Shown here: positions 25,599-33,929 of the stretch, piece after piece
Numbering within the stretch: the stretch's first letter is position 1
Layout of the letters: each line of letters starts with the position of its first letter
DNA from: Streptomyces mayonensis
Lineage (GTDB): Bacteria > Actinomycetota > Actinomycetes > Streptomycetales > Streptomycetaceae
Length of the DNA stretch: 64,000 nucleotides
Assembly: GCF_018982965.1 (NCBI RefSeq)
Contig: NZ_JACBYP010000022.1
Location: 24,640-88,639 of the forward strand
Reading direction: 5' to 3'
Program-made: the position numbers and the translations under genes
Notes under the pieces: generated by a model
The model's database searches: none
What the model was told of the DNA's origin: nothing
What the model saw: the letters and a program-made list of their open reading frames with translations, nothing else

Positions 25599-27809
25599 TC
25601 AGCGCGCCGCGGCCGTTCGGCTCCGTGTCCCGGCCCCTCGGTACAGCGCCGCGGCCTCGCCGGCCCGGCCGAGCTGTGCCAGGCAGTGGGCCTCGTCGTC
25701 GCGGGCGGTGCGGGTGTCGGGGTGGTCGGGACCCAGGACCCGTTCGCGGGCCGCGGTGACCAGGCGGTACTCGGTGAGCGCGGCGGCCCAGCGGCCGAGC
25801 CGGCACAGGCCGACGGCGACCTCGCGCCTGCTGACCAGGGTGTCCGGGTGCTCGGCGCCGAGCACGCGGGCGCGGATCGCGGACACCTCGCCGGCCTCGG
25901 CCAGGGCCTCTGTCCAGCGGCCGAGCCGGCCGAGGCTGACGCCCCGTCCGTGCCGGGCGCGCAGCGTCTGCGGGTGTTCCGGGCCCTGGAGCCGGGTGCG
26001 GTCGGCGACCAGTTCCTCGTACACGGTCAGCGCCTGGGCGCTGCGGCCCAGGCGGCCCAGGCCGATGCCGACCTCGTGGCGGGCGGCGAGCGTGTCGGCG
26101 TGGTCGGGGCCCAGGGTCCTGGTCCTGGCCTCGGCGACCTCCCGGTGGGTCGCGAGGGCCTCCTGCCGGCGACCGAGCCGGCCCAGCTCGTGGGCCACCT
26201 GGCAGCGGGTGGCGAGGGTGTCGGGGTGCTCGGGGCCGAGTACCCGGGCGCGGGCCGCGGCCACCTCGCGGGCCGTGCGGTGGGCGTCCTCGACCCGGCC
26301 GAGGCGACCGAGGCTGGAGGCGAGGTTGTGGCGGCAGCGCAGGGTGTCCGGGTGCTCGGGGCCCATGGTGCGCTCGCGGGCGGCCAGGACCGACGTGTAC
26401 ACCTGGTGGGCGTCGGCGTGCCGGCCGAGCCGGCCCAGGGCGTAGGCCATCTCCTGGCGGACGGCGAGGGTGTCGGGGTGGTCGGCGCCCAGCGTCCTGG
26501 TCCGGGCCTCGGCGACGCGTGTGTGGGCGCGCAGCGCGTCGGCGGCGTGGCCGGTGCGGCCGAGGGCGAAGGCGGCCTCGTAGCGGCTGGCGAGCGTGTC
26601 GGGATGCTCGGGGCCGAGCAGGCGCTCGCGTTCGGCGGCCACCGCCCGGTGCATGTCCGCGGCCTCCGCCCAGCGGCCGAGCCGCCCCAGGCCCAGAGCC
26701 GCGGCGTGCCGTGCGGCCAGGGCGGCGAGGGTCCCGGGCGCCGGACCGGTCCGCGCTCCGGCGGGCAGCGCGGCGCCCCGGCCGCCCGGCGGGGTGCCCG
26801 GGTCCGCGGGGGTGGAGCGCGCTCCGGTGCCGGACGGGTCGTGGCCGGTGGCCGTGGCCTGCGTCCAGGACGGCGACGCGGCCCGGCCCGCGGCCGGCCG
26901 GGGCGTCCCCTGCCGGTCCCCTGGCCGGCCGGCCGCCCGGACCGGGGCCTGCGCCTGCGCGGTACGGCCAGCGGTGATCCGGCGGCCCAGCTCACGGGCG
27001 TCGTCCGGACGCAGCTCGGGCCGCTTGGCCAGCAGGTCCAGGATGATCCGGTCCAGGTACCCGGGCAGTGCGGGCCGGTGGGTGCGGGGCGGTTCGGGCT
27101 CGGTGTCGCGGTGGCCGACCAGGATCGCCCAGGCGTCGTGGAGGTCGAAGGGCGGGACGCCGGTGGCGATCTCGTACAGCACGCAGCCCAGCGAGTACAG
27201 GTCGCTGCGCGGGCCGACCTCGTCGCCGCCGATCTGTTCCGGCGACATGTAGTGCGGGGTGCCCATGGCGATGCCGGTTCCGGTCAGCCGGGTGGTGAAC
27301 CCGACGTCGTGACCGAGCCGCGCGATGCCGAAGTCGCAGATCTTGACGGTGCCGTCGGCGAGCCGCACAAGGTTCGCCGGCTTCAGGTCGCGGTGCACGA
27401 TGCCCTGGTCGTGGGTGTAGGCGAGCGCGGAGGCGACCTGCTCGGCGATGTCGACGACCTCGGGCACCGGCAGCGGGTGGTGCCTGTTGTCCTCCAGCCG
27501 CCGGCTCAGGTCGCGCCCCTCCAGCAGCTCCATGACCAGGAACAGCACGCCGTCCCATTCGCCGAAGTCGTGGACGACGGTCACCCCCCGGTGCTGGAGG
27601 GCGGCGGCCACCCGGGCCTCGCGCCGGAACCTCTCCCGCAGGACGCGGGTGAGGGCGTGGTCGTGCGGTGCGCCCAGCGGTTTGAGGCACTTGACTGCGA
27701 CGCGCCGGCCCAGTGACTCGTCCCTGGCCCGCCACACCTCGCCGGTGCCGCCGCGCCCGATCCGCTCCAGCAGTCGGTACCGGCCCTGGATCAGCGTGCT
27801 GTCCCCCAT
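25599..27809 (-). CDS. Serine/threonine protein kinase fused to TPR repeats
   Basis: A 736-residue soluble signalling protein. Residues ~10-270 form a Hanks-type kinase: 'IGRGGTGEVW' loop, Lys40 in 'VAVKCLK', 'HRDLKPANL' with Asp141, DFG Asp159, 'GTPHYMSPEQ' activation segment. After a Pro/Ala/Gly linker (~280-370) come about eight ~42-residue repeats marked by 'LGPEHPDTLxxR...LGRLGR', the TPR_12 type. There is no membrane helix or PASTA sensor, unlike PknB. The repeats probably recruit partners. ATG at 27809 is preceded by GGGGGCGGGCAG. Possibly cotranscribed with the downstream flavoprotein gene. Confidence 0.92.
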   Translation of the reverse strand: MGDSTLIQGRYRLLERIGRGGTGEVWRARDESLGRRVAVKCLKPLGAPHDHALTRVLRERFRREARVAAALQHRGVTVVHDFGEWDGVLFLVMELLEGRDLSRRLEDNRHHPLPVPEVVDIAEQVASALAYTHDQGIVHRDLKPANLVRLADGTVKICDFGIARLGHDVGFTTRLTGTGIAMGTPHYMSPEQIGGDEVGPRSDLYSLGCVLYEIATGVPPFDLHDAWAILVGHRDTEPEPPRTHRPALPGYLDRIILDLLAKRPELRPDDARELGRRITAGRTAQAQAPVRAAGRPGDRQGTPRPAAGRAASPSWTQATATGHDPSGTGARSTPADPGTPPGGRGAALPAGARTGPAPGTLAALAARHAAALGLGRLGRWAEAADMHRAVAAERERLLGPEHPDTLASRYEAAFALGRTGHAADALRAHTRVAEARTRTLGADHPDTLAVRQEMAYALGRLGRHADAHQVYTSVLAARERTMGPEHPDTLRCRHNLASSLGRLGRVEDAHRTAREVAAARARVLGPEHPDTLATRCQVAHELGRLGRRQEALATHREVAEARTRTLGPDHADTLAARHEVGIGLGRLGRSAQALTVYEELVADRTRLQGPEHPQTLRARHGRGVSLGRLGRWTEALAEAGEVSAIRARVLGAEHPDTLVSRREVAVGLCRLGRWAAALTEYRLVTAARERVLGPDHPDTRTARDDEAHCLAQLGRAGEAAALYRGAGTRSRTAAAR
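25660..26720 (-). repeat. Tandem ~126-base coding repeats of the kinase TPR region
   Basis: About eight imperfect DNA repeats, each encoding the conserved core LGPEHPDTL, occupy the 3' half of the kinase gene. Their similarity at DNA level suggests expansion by duplication and makes the copy number prone to vary between strains. Confidence 0.75.
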
Positions 27810-28196
27810 CGCGCTGCCCGCCCCCGTAGCAGTCCGCACTCCCCCTGGCCGGTCCAGTATGGCGGCTCCCGGCCCGGGTTTGTACGGTGCCGGGCGCGCG
27901 GCCGGTCCGGGCCGCGCCACGGCGCGCGGGAGGTGTCCGGGCGCCTGCCGCCGCCGCGGACCTGCGGGAACGTCCCGCCGATGACGCCTTGTGGCGTGCG
28001 GCCGGCCGGCGAGGCCGGCGACCGGGGGTGCGGTTTTGCCGTAGAGCCGGTGCGCGTACGGCGGTAGCGGGCCGTACGCAGGACGGACCATCCACCGTCC
28101 CAGCGGTGCGCGCACCGGAACCCTCGGGGAGAGGCGGGGGCGGGCGGCACGGGAGTCGTTCTCGTCCCGATCGCACGACGGGGCCCCGGAAGAGGC
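27810..28196. other. Intergenic region upstream of the kinase
   Basis: These 387 bases separate two leftward genes. A GC-rich inverted stretch near 28000-28020 (GCCGGCC/GGCCGGC) may terminate the gene ending at 28197. No coding frame has convincing support, and no promoter could be placed with confidence. Confidence 0.5.
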
Positions 28197-28574
28197 TCAG
28201 CGCAGGGTGGCGAGGAACTCTCCGCAGGCGCGGGCGCAGTCGCGGCAGGCCCGGGCGCTCTCCTCGGCGCCGGGCTGCTCGTCGAACGCGTGGGCGCTCT
28301 CCAGGCACACCTGCCGGCACCACTCCAGCTGGACGCGGATGGCGGCCTCGTCCACCTGGTTCTGTTCGGACAGCACCCGGCAGGTCGCGTCGCAGACCTC
28401 CGCGCACATGATGCCCCGTCGGCGGACGAGTTCCTGGTTCTCGGTTCCGTCCGGGTCCACGAGGCTCGCCCGCAGCGCGCAGGCCCTGGCGCACTCGGTG
28501 CACGCCTGTGCGCACGCGAAGCGGTCCTCGAGGAAGCGGAACAGCTCCTGCTGGGAAGTCGTCGTCGATGTCAC
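28197..28574 (-). CDS. Cysteine-rich four-helix-bundle copper-binding protein (DUF326)
   Basis: A 125-residue helical protein with twelve cysteines, mainly in CxxxC and CxxC pairs ('CAQACTECARAC', 'MCAEVCDATC', 'CRQVC', 'CRDCARAC'). This is the pattern of the DUF326 / Csp copper-storage bundle, in which inward-facing cysteines hold Cu(I). No signal peptide is visible, so storage would be cytosolic. GTG at 28574 is the best start; its ribosome site is weak. It is divergent from the ChaB gene. Ferredoxin-like annotations given to relatives are less likely. Confidence 0.85.
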   Translation of the reverse strand: MTSTTTSQQELFRFLEDRFACAQACTECARACALRASLVDPDGTENQELVRRRGIMCAEVCDATCRVLSEQNQVDEAAIRVQLEWCRQVCLESAHAFDEQPGAEESARACRDCARACGEFLATLR

Positions 28575-28742
28575 ACCGGGCGGGTTGCCGCCGAGAGCGG
28601 CACCAAACCGCCGGCCCCGGCACGCCCAGCGGGTTGGGACCCGTTTCCGCGGACGGGCCGGAGGGCACCCGTGGACTCTTCCCGAACGCCCATGTGAACC
28701 CAGGTGGGCGATGATCCCGACGAGACACGGAGGTGCACTGAC

Positions 28743-29156
28743 ATGCCGGGACGACAGGAGCTGCCGTCGACCCTGGAACGCTCGCCCCGCGAGGCCCAGC
28801 GCACGTGGATCAAGGCCCACGACTCGGCCGTGGAGGAGTACGGCGAGGGCGAGCGGGCCCACCGGGTGGCGTACGGCGCGCTGAAGCACAAGTACGAGAA
28901 GGTCGGCGACCACTGGGAGCGCAAGGAGGGCGGCCGCAAGGGTCCCTCCGACCCGCAGTCCGGACGGCCCCGGCAGCAGGGCGGGCGCAGCGGCGAGGGC
29001 GTCGACGAGAAGGCCTCGAAGGAGCACCTGTACGGCGTCGCCCGGCGTCTCGGGGTGGAGGGCCGCTCGCGGATGTCGAAGGCGGACCTGCTCGCGGCCG
29101 TCCGCAAGGCCAACCGTTCCCAGACACGGCAGTCGCGGCAGTCGCGGTCGTCGTAG
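28743..29156 (+). CDS. ChaB-like protein with C-terminal Rho-N-type domain
   Basis: A 137-residue basic protein. Residues ~1-60 ('LPSTLERSPREAQRTWIKAH', 'RVAYGALKHKYEKVGDHW') match the ChaB family, linked by name to cation transport regulation but of unknown activity. Residues ~95-130 ('KEHLYGVARRLGVEGRSRMS', then 'KADLLAAVRKAN') form a Rho_N/SAP-like nucleic-acid-binding motif. The ATG at 28743 has GGAGGTG upstream; the earlier in-frame GTG-type start would cut into the intergenic region. The arrangement suggests a stress-related DNA/RNA-binding protein. Confidence 0.82.
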   Translation: MPGRQELPSTLERSPREAQRTWIKAHDSAVEEYGEGERAHRVAYGALKHKYEKVGDHWERKEGGRKGPSDPQSGRPRQQGGRSGEGVDEKASKEHLYGVARRLGVEGRSRMSKADLLAAVRKANRSQTRQSRQSRSS

Positions 29157-29170
29157 CGGACGGCGGGACA

Positions 29171-29195
29171 GGTTGGTGAGGTGGACCGGGGGTAC
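29171..29195 (+). promoter_or_regulatory. SigB-type stress promoter for the DUF6479 gene
   Basis: GGTT (29171-29174), 15 bases, GGGTAC (29190-29195): an exact match to the S. coelicolor SigB-family consensus GNNT-N14-16-GGGTAC/T. The -10 ends ten bases before the ATG at 29205, so transcription would begin at or next to the start codon (leaderless). Confidence 0.55.
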
Positions 29196-29204
29196 CCGCG
29201 CTCC

Positions 29205-29561
29205 ATGAACATCGCATGGATGGACCTGGCCGCGGGCTCCGGCGGAGCCGCCGTCTGGCTGATCGTGGCCGCTGTCGTCGTGGTGGCCGTGCTGATCGGC
29301 GCGTTCGCCTTCGGCAGTCGGCAGAAGCGGCGGGAGTCCCCGCCGCCGCGTCCGGAGGACCAGCCGCACCTGCCCGACGACGGGCCCGTCCAGGAGGTGC
29401 GGGAGCGGCGCGAGCCCGCCGAGATGCCGAAGAGCGACGAACGGACACTGCCGCACGACCTCGGGCACCAGGGCAGCCGCACCGCCTCCGGGCAGGAACG
29501 GCCCCGTTGGGACGAGGGCAGCAGCGGTTCGTTCGGCAGCGGCGGACCGGGCGGGCGCTGA
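29205..29561 (+). CDS. DUF6479 single-pass membrane protein
   Basis: A 118-residue protein with one N-terminal transmembrane helix ('AVWLIVAAVVVVAVLIGAFA', residues ~15-34) and a long hydrophilic Pro/Glu/Arg/Gly-rich cytoplasmic tail ending in Gly/Ser. It matches DUF6479, known only from Streptomyces and relatives. I prefer ATG 29205 over GTG 29181: neither has a well-spaced ribosome site, but the SigB-like promoter ends just before 29205. Function unknown; the promoter suggests stress expression. Confidence 0.75.
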   Translation: MNIAWMDLAAGSGGAAVWLIVAAVVVVAVLIGAFAFGSRQKRRESPPPRPEDQPHLPDDGPVQEVRERREPAEMPKSDERTLPHDLGHQGSRTASGQERPRWDEGSSGSFGSGGPGGR

Positions 29562-29607
29562 CCCGTCCGCAGCCGGGGAGCCCCGCGATCAGGGAGGCCC
29601 GAGGACG

Positions 29608-29678
29608 CCGTACCAGGAAGAAGAACGCCGTACGCGCAGAAGCCGTACAGGAAGAAGTGGCCGTACAGGAAGAAGTGA
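29608..29678 (+). repeat. 18-base tandem repeats before the DUF8129 gene
   Basis: GCCGTACAGGAAGAAGTG occurs twice in direct succession (29642-29677), preceded by decayed copies beginning GCCGTAC at about 29608 and 29627. The last copy supplies the AGGAAG ribosome site for the ATG at 29684. Copy-number change could alter translation. Confidence 0.65.
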
Positions 29679-29683
29679 GAGCC

Positions 29684-30034
29684 ATGTCCGACGCCGAGCG
29701 CGACGGCCTGCCCCTGCCCGACTACGACCATCTGCCGATCGGCGGGCTGGAGAGCCGGATCCGGTCGCTGGGCGCGCGGGAGGTGGAGGACCTGCTCGCC
29801 TACGAGCGCACGCACGCCGACCGGGTGCCCGCCACGGAGGTGCTGACGGCCCGGCTGGACCAGCTGCGGTCCGGAGCCGACCCTTCCGGGGGCGACCCCG
29901 GTGCCGTACGTCCCGAGCAGGGCCGGGGCCGTACGGGTTCCCCCGTGTCCCCCGCGACCTCCCCGCAGCCGTTCTCCCCGCCGCCGCACGGGACGCCGGA
30001 CCAGTGGGGCAAGCCCAAGGGTGACCGTACGTAA
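29684..30034 (+). CDS. DUF8129-type small protein
   Basis: A 116-residue soluble protein. The first ~65 residues ('LPLPDYDHLPIGGLESRIRS', then 'LGAREVEDLLAYERTHADR') are a short helical domain recognised as DUF8129, found in actinobacterial lipid-droplet-associated and hypothetical proteins. The C-terminal half is disordered, rich in Pro, Ser and Gly. The ribosome site lies within the upstream tandem repeat. No function can be stated. Confidence 0.75.
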   Translation: MSDAERDGLPLPDYDHLPIGGLESRIRSLGAREVEDLLAYERTHADRVPATEVLTARLDQLRSGADPSGGDPGAVRPEQGRGRTGSPVSPATSPQPFSPPPHGTPDQWGKPKGDRT

Positions 30035-30040
30035 CGCGTA

Positions 30041-30065
30041 GTTTCCGGCACGGGCCCGGGGGAAC
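30041..30065 (+). promoter_or_regulatory. SigB-type promoter candidate for the cytochrome b gene
   Basis: GTTT (30041-30044), 15 bases, GGGAAC (30060-30065), one mismatch from GGGTAC. The GTG start at 30075 begins ten bases after the -10, the same geometry as at 29190-29205, and no ribosome site is present. Confidence 0.45.
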
Positions 30066-30074
30066 CCATGCGCC

Positions 30075-31736
30075 GTGCTGTTGCAGAGGAGAAGGGCCCG
30101 CGCGGGTGCGCGGGCCCGCCACGCGGCCGAACACACCGTCAACTGGGCCGACGGGCGGCTCCCCGTCTCCGAGGGCGGCGGGCTGCTGCGCAAGAGCTTC
30201 CCCGAGCACTGGTCGTTCCTCCTGGGCGAGATCGCCCTGTACAGCTTTGTCGTACTGCTCCTGACGGGTGTCTGGCTGACGCTGTTCTTCAAGCCCTCGA
30301 TGACGGAGGTCGTCTACGACGGCTCGTACGAGCCCCTGCTCGGGGTGAGCATGTCGGAGGCGTACCGCTCGACGCTGGACATCAGTTTCGACGTGCGCGG
30401 CGGGCTGCTGATCCGGCAACTGCACCACTGGGCGGCCCTGGTGTTCCTGTCGGCCATCGGGGTGCATCTGCTGCGGATCTTCTTCACGGGGGCGTTCCGC
30501 CGGCCGCGTGAGGTCAACTGGCTCATCGGGGTCACGCTGTTCGTGCTGGCGCTGGCCGAGGGCTTCGCCGGCTACTCGCTCCCCGACGACCTGCTGTCCG
30601 GGACGGGGCTGCGCATCGCACAGGGGATCATGCTGTCCATTCCGGTGGTGGGGACGTACGTCAGCATGTTCGTGTTCGGCGGGGAGTATCCCGGCCACGA
30701 CCTGGTCCCGCGGCTGTACTCGCTGCACATCCTGCTGGTTCCCGGACTGCTGCTCGCGCTGGTGACCGTCCATCTGATCCTGGTCTTCTACCTGAAGCAC
30801 ACCCAGTGGGCGGGGCGCGGCCGCACCAACCGCAACGCCGTGGGCAAGCCGCTGTTCCCGCAGTTCATGACGAACTCGACCGGCCTGTTCTTCATGGTTT
30901 TCGGTGTGCTGACGGTGCTCGCGGCGGTGGCCCAGATCAACCCGATCTGGGCGTACGGCCCCTACCGGCCCGACGTCGTCTCCTCCGGGTCGCAGCCGGA
31001 CTGGTACGTCGGCTTCCTGGAGGGTTCGCTCCGGCTGATGCCGCCCTTCGAGACGGCGGTGGCCGGTCACACCGTCATGTGGAACGTCCTGGTGCCCGCG
31101 GTCCTGCTGCCGGGCGCGCTGTTCGCGGTGCTGTACGCCTACCCGTTCTTCGAGCGGTGGGTGACGGGCGACCACGAGGAGTACCACCTGTGCGACCGGC
31201 CCCGGGACAAGCCGGTGCGCACCGGGCTGGGCGTGGCGGCGATCTGCTTCTACGGGGTGCTGCTGCTGGCCGGCGGCAACGACATCCTCGCCCACACCTT
31301 CCATGTCTCGCTGAACCTGCTCACCTGGGTCTTCCGGGTCTCCCTGGTGCTGCTGCCGCCGCTGTCGTTCATGGTGACCAAGCGGGTCTGCCTGGCCCTG
31401 CAGGAACGCGAGCGCGAACAGCTGGCCGAGGGCGAGGAGACGGGCGAGGTCCGGCAGACGCTGGCGGGCGGATACGTCGAGGAGCACGCGCCCCTGGACG
31501 CCGGGGAACGGTACGTGCTGCGGTCGCGCAACGAGCCGGAGCCGCTGGCCCCGGTGCCCGCCCGGGACGGAGCCGGGGACCGGGCCGTGGACGCCGGGGG
31601 CGCCCCGCAGGTCGGGCGGCTGCGGGCGACGCTCAGCGAGTGGTACTACGGCGACCGGGTCGACGCGGAGGACGCGGGGCCGGAGTCGTCCCCGGGTGTG
31701 CGCCCGGGCCCGGACCCGGGCGCGCCGGAGCGCTGA
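30075..31736 (+). CDS. Cytochrome b (QcrB-like), orphan copy
   Basis: A 553-residue membrane protein with the core of the bc1 complex cytochrome b. Helix B carries His117/His131 and helix D His218/His233, the two bis-histidine heme sites; the wider helix-D spacing is the actinobacterial/b6f form. About nine hydrophobic helices are seen, then a ~120-residue hydrophilic tail. It lacks the neighbours of the main qcrCAB operon (no Rieske protein, no cytochrome cc). With ctaD and ctaF in tail-to-tail orientation it looks like a duplicated, conditional respiratory module. Its 3' end overlaps the ctaF-like gene by 91 bases. Confidence 0.88.
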   Translation: MLLQRRRARAGARARHAAEHTVNWADGRLPVSEGGGLLRKSFPEHWSFLLGEIALYSFVVLLLTGVWLTLFFKPSMTEVVYDGSYEPLLGVSMSEAYRSTLDISFDVRGGLLIRQLHHWAALVFLSAIGVHLLRIFFTGAFRRPREVNWLIGVTLFVLALAEGFAGYSLPDDLLSGTGLRIAQGIMLSIPVVGTYVSMFVFGGEYPGHDLVPRLYSLHILLVPGLLLALVTVHLILVFYLKHTQWAGRGRTNRNAVGKPLFPQFMTNSTGLFFMVFGVLTVLAAVAQINPIWAYGPYRPDVVSSGSQPDWYVGFLEGSLRLMPPFETAVAGHTVMWNVLVPAVLLPGALFAVLYAYPFFERWVTGDHEEYHLCDRPRDKPVRTGLGVAAICFYGVLLLAGGNDILAHTFHVSLNLLTWVFRVSLVLLPPLSFMVTKRVCLALQEREREQLAEGEETGEVRQTLAGGYVEEHAPLDAGERYVLRSRNEPEPLAPVPARDGAGDRAVDAGGAPQVGRLRATLSEWYYGDRVDAEDAGPESSPGVRPGPDPGAPER

Positions 31737-32122
31737 TCGCCCCGTCCGGCGTACTGGAAGACGAGGCCGGAGACGGCCGTGGCGAGGACGCCGAAGCCGA
31801 TCAGGGCCAGCCACAGGCCGTAGACGATGCCGAGGGCGAGGACGAGGGCGCCGAGGGCGATCGTGATCGGCCAGGGGCTGTGCGGCGGGAAGAACTCCAG
31901 CGGCCCGGCGGCGTCCTGGACCTCGGCGTCCCCGCGGTCCTGCGCGCGCGGTCCGCGCCTGCGGTGCTGCACGCGCAGGAAGAAGGCGATGAGCGAGGCC
32001 ATCAGGAAGGCGAGGGTCAGGGCGGCGGTGCCGGCGGGTTCGGCGGACCACCAGCCGTAGCCGGACGCGGTGAGGGCGAAGAAGACGGCCACACCGGTGA
32101 ACAGACGGGCTTCGGTCCTCAC
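31646..32122 (-). CDS. ctaF: Cytochrome c oxidase subunit IV (CtaF-like)
   Basis: A 158-residue membrane protein with paired N-terminal helices ('[18 protein letters not shown]', '[20 protein letters not shown]') and a second pair after '[10 protein letters not shown]', the actinobacterial CtaF layout. It is longer than usual (about 130-140) because of a hydrophilic C-terminal extension that is the antisense of the cytochrome b gene's 3' end. GTG at 32122 overlaps the ctaD stop (GTGA), so the two are coupled. It stabilises the oxidase complex with CtaD. Confidence 0.82.
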   Translation of the reverse strand: MRTEARLFTGVAVFFALTASGYGWWSAEPAGTAALTLAFLMASLIAFFLRVQHRRRGPRAQDRGDAEVQDAAGPLEFFPPHSPWPITIALGALVLALGIVYGLWLALIGFGVLATAVSGLVFQYAGRGDQRSGAPGSGPGRTPGDDSGPASSASTRSP

Positions 32123-33795
32123 TGCACATGCCTCTGATCGTGTCGGCTGACGTCCGGATGGTGCAGGTCGAACGCCGGGGACTCGGAACGGACCCGCGGC
32201 AGCGACGTGAAGTTGTGCCGCGGGGGCGGACAGGTGGTGGTCCATTCGAGGGAGCGTCCGTAGCCCCAGGGGTCGTCGTGCTCGACCCTGCTGCCGTACT
32301 GGCGGGTGCGCCACACGTTGTAGAGGAACGGCAGGGTGGACAGGCCGAGGAGGAAGGCACCGATGGAGCTGACGGTGTTCAGCGCGGTGAAGCCGTCCGC
32401 GGCGAGGTAGTCGGCGTAGCGGCGGGGCATGCCCTGCTCGCCGAGCCAGTGCTGGACGAGGAAGGTGGTCTGGAAGCCGACGAACAGCGTCCAGAAGTGG
32501 ATCTTCCCGAGGCGTTCGCCGAGCAGTTTGCCGGTGAACTTCGGCCACCAGAAGTAGAAGCCGGCGAACATCGCGAAGACGACGGTGCCGAACAGCACGT
32601 AGTGCAGGTGGGCGACGATGAAGTACGAGTCCGTGAGGTGGAAGTCGAGCGGCGGGGAGGCGATGAGGACGCCGCTCATGCCGCCCAGCAGGAACGTCAC
32701 CAGGAAGCCGCACGACCACAGCATGGGCGTCTCGAAGGACAGGGAGCCGCGCATCATCGTGCCGATCCAGTTGAAGAACTTCACCCCGGTCGGCACCGCG
32801 ATGAGGAACGACATGAGGGAGAAGAACGGCAGCAGCACGGCCCCGGTGGCGAACATGTGGTGGGCCCACACCACCGCGGACAGCATGGTGATCGCGATGG
32901 TGGCGCCGACGAGGCTCACGTAGCCGAAGATGGGCTTGCGGCTGAAGACCGGGATGATCTCGGAGACGATGCCGAAGAACGGCAGCGCGACGATGTACAC
33001 CTCGGGATGGCCGAAGAACCAGAACAGGTGCTGCCACAGCAGCGCCCCGCCGTTCGCGGCGTCGAAGACGTGCGCCCCGAACTTCCGGTCGGCCTCCAGC
33101 GCGAGCAGCGCCGCGGTGAGCACGGGGAAGGCGGGGAGCACCAGGATCGACGTGAACAGCACGTTCCACGTGAAGATCGGCATCCGGAACATCGTCATGC
33201 CGGGGGCGCGCAGGCACAGGATGGTGGTGATGAAATTGACCGCGCCGAGTGTGGTCGACAGACCGGTCAGCACCAGGCCCATGGTCCACAGGTCCCCGCC
33301 GGCACCGGGGCTGAACACCGCGCTGTTCAGGGGCGCGTAGGCGAACCAGCCGAAGGCGGCCGCTCCCCCGGGTGTCAGGAACCCGGCCACCACCATCAGT
33401 CCGCCGAACAGGTACAGCCAGTACGAGAGCGCGTTCAGCCGCGGGAACGCCACGTCGGGGGCGCCGATCTGCAGCGGCATGACGGCGTTGGCGAAGCCCG
33501 CGAACAGCGGCGTCGCGAACAGCAGCATCATGATCGTGCCGTGCACGGTGAAGAGCTGGTTGTACTGCTCGGTGCTGAACAGCTGGAGCCCCGGGCGGGC
33601 CAGTTCACTGCGCATCAGCAGCGCGAGGACGCCGCCGAAGAGGAAGAAGCCGAACGACGTCGTCATGTACAGGTTGCCGATCACCTTGTGATCGGCCGTC
33701 GTCGCCCATCTCGCCAGCGCCCGCCCGAGAGTCCGGTTCGTCCGCTGTCGCGCCGGTGCCCGACGCGGCGCCCCGGTACTCCTGTCCACCGCCAT
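32119..33795 (-). CDS. ctaD: Cytochrome c oxidase subunit I (aa3-type), orphan copy
   Basis: A 558-residue heme-copper oxidase catalytic subunit with 12 helices. '[14 protein letters not shown]' holds the heme a ligand His, '[15 protein letters not shown]' the CuB His and the cross-linked Tyr region, '[10 protein letters not shown]' two further CuB His, and '[10 protein letters not shown]' the heme a3 and a ligands. All key residues are intact, so it should be active. Subunits II and III (CtaC, CtaE) are absent here and must be supplied from elsewhere. No ribosome site precedes the ATG at 33795; a SigB-like promoter ends 11 bases before it. Confidence 0.93.
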   Translation of the reverse strand: MAVDRSTGAPRRAPARQRTNRTLGRALARWATTADHKVIGNLYMTTSFGFFLFGGVLALLMRSELARPGLQLFSTEQYNQLFTVHGTIMMLLFATPLFAGFANAVMPLQIGAPDVAFPRLNALSYWLYLFGGLMVVAGFLTPGGAAAFGWFAYAPLNSAVFSPGAGGDLWTMGLVLTGLSTTLGAVNFITTILCLRAPGMTMFRMPIFTWNVLFTSILVLPAFPVLTAALLALEADRKFGAHVFDAANGGALLWQHLFWFFGHPEVYIVALPFFGIVSEIIPVFSRKPIFGYVSLVGATIAITMLSAVVWAHHMFATGAVLLPFFSLMSFLIAVPTGVKFFNWIGTMMRGSLSFETPMLWSCGFLVTFLLGGMSGVLIASPPLDFHLTDSYFIVAHLHYVLFGTVVFAMFAGFYFWWPKFTGKLLGERLGKIHFWTLFVGFQTTFLVQHWLGEQGMPRRYADYLAADGFTALNTVSSIGAFLLGLSTLPFLYNVWRTRQYGSRVEHDDPWGYGRSLEWTTTCPPPRHNFTSLPRVRSESPAFDLHHPDVSRHDQRHVQ

Positions 33796-33805
33796 GCGGC
33801 GGAGG

Positions 33806-33830
33806 GTACCCAGGGCCCCTCACCTCAGTC
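33806..33830 (-). promoter_or_regulatory. SigB-type promoter for ctaD
   Basis: On the minus strand GACT (33830-33827), 15 bases, GGGTAC (33811-33806) matches GNNT-N15-GGGTAC exactly. The ATG begins 11 bases beyond the -10, predicting a leader of only a few bases. Confidence 0.5.
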
Positions 33831-33929
33831 GCGGGCCACGCCGTGGCGGGCCGGCGGGCCACCCGGTGCGCCGAGCCGGACCGGGCCCGCCGCCGGGCCC
33901 GGGTCGCCGGGGCGGGTCACGGGGGCGCG

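Noticed and set aside
28643..28668. A SigB-type promoter (GTTT-N16-GGGCAC) for the ChaB gene
   Set aside because: The -10 has a mismatch in a GC-rich context, lies 75 bases from the start, and the gene has an ordinary ribosome site, so evidence is too thin to list.
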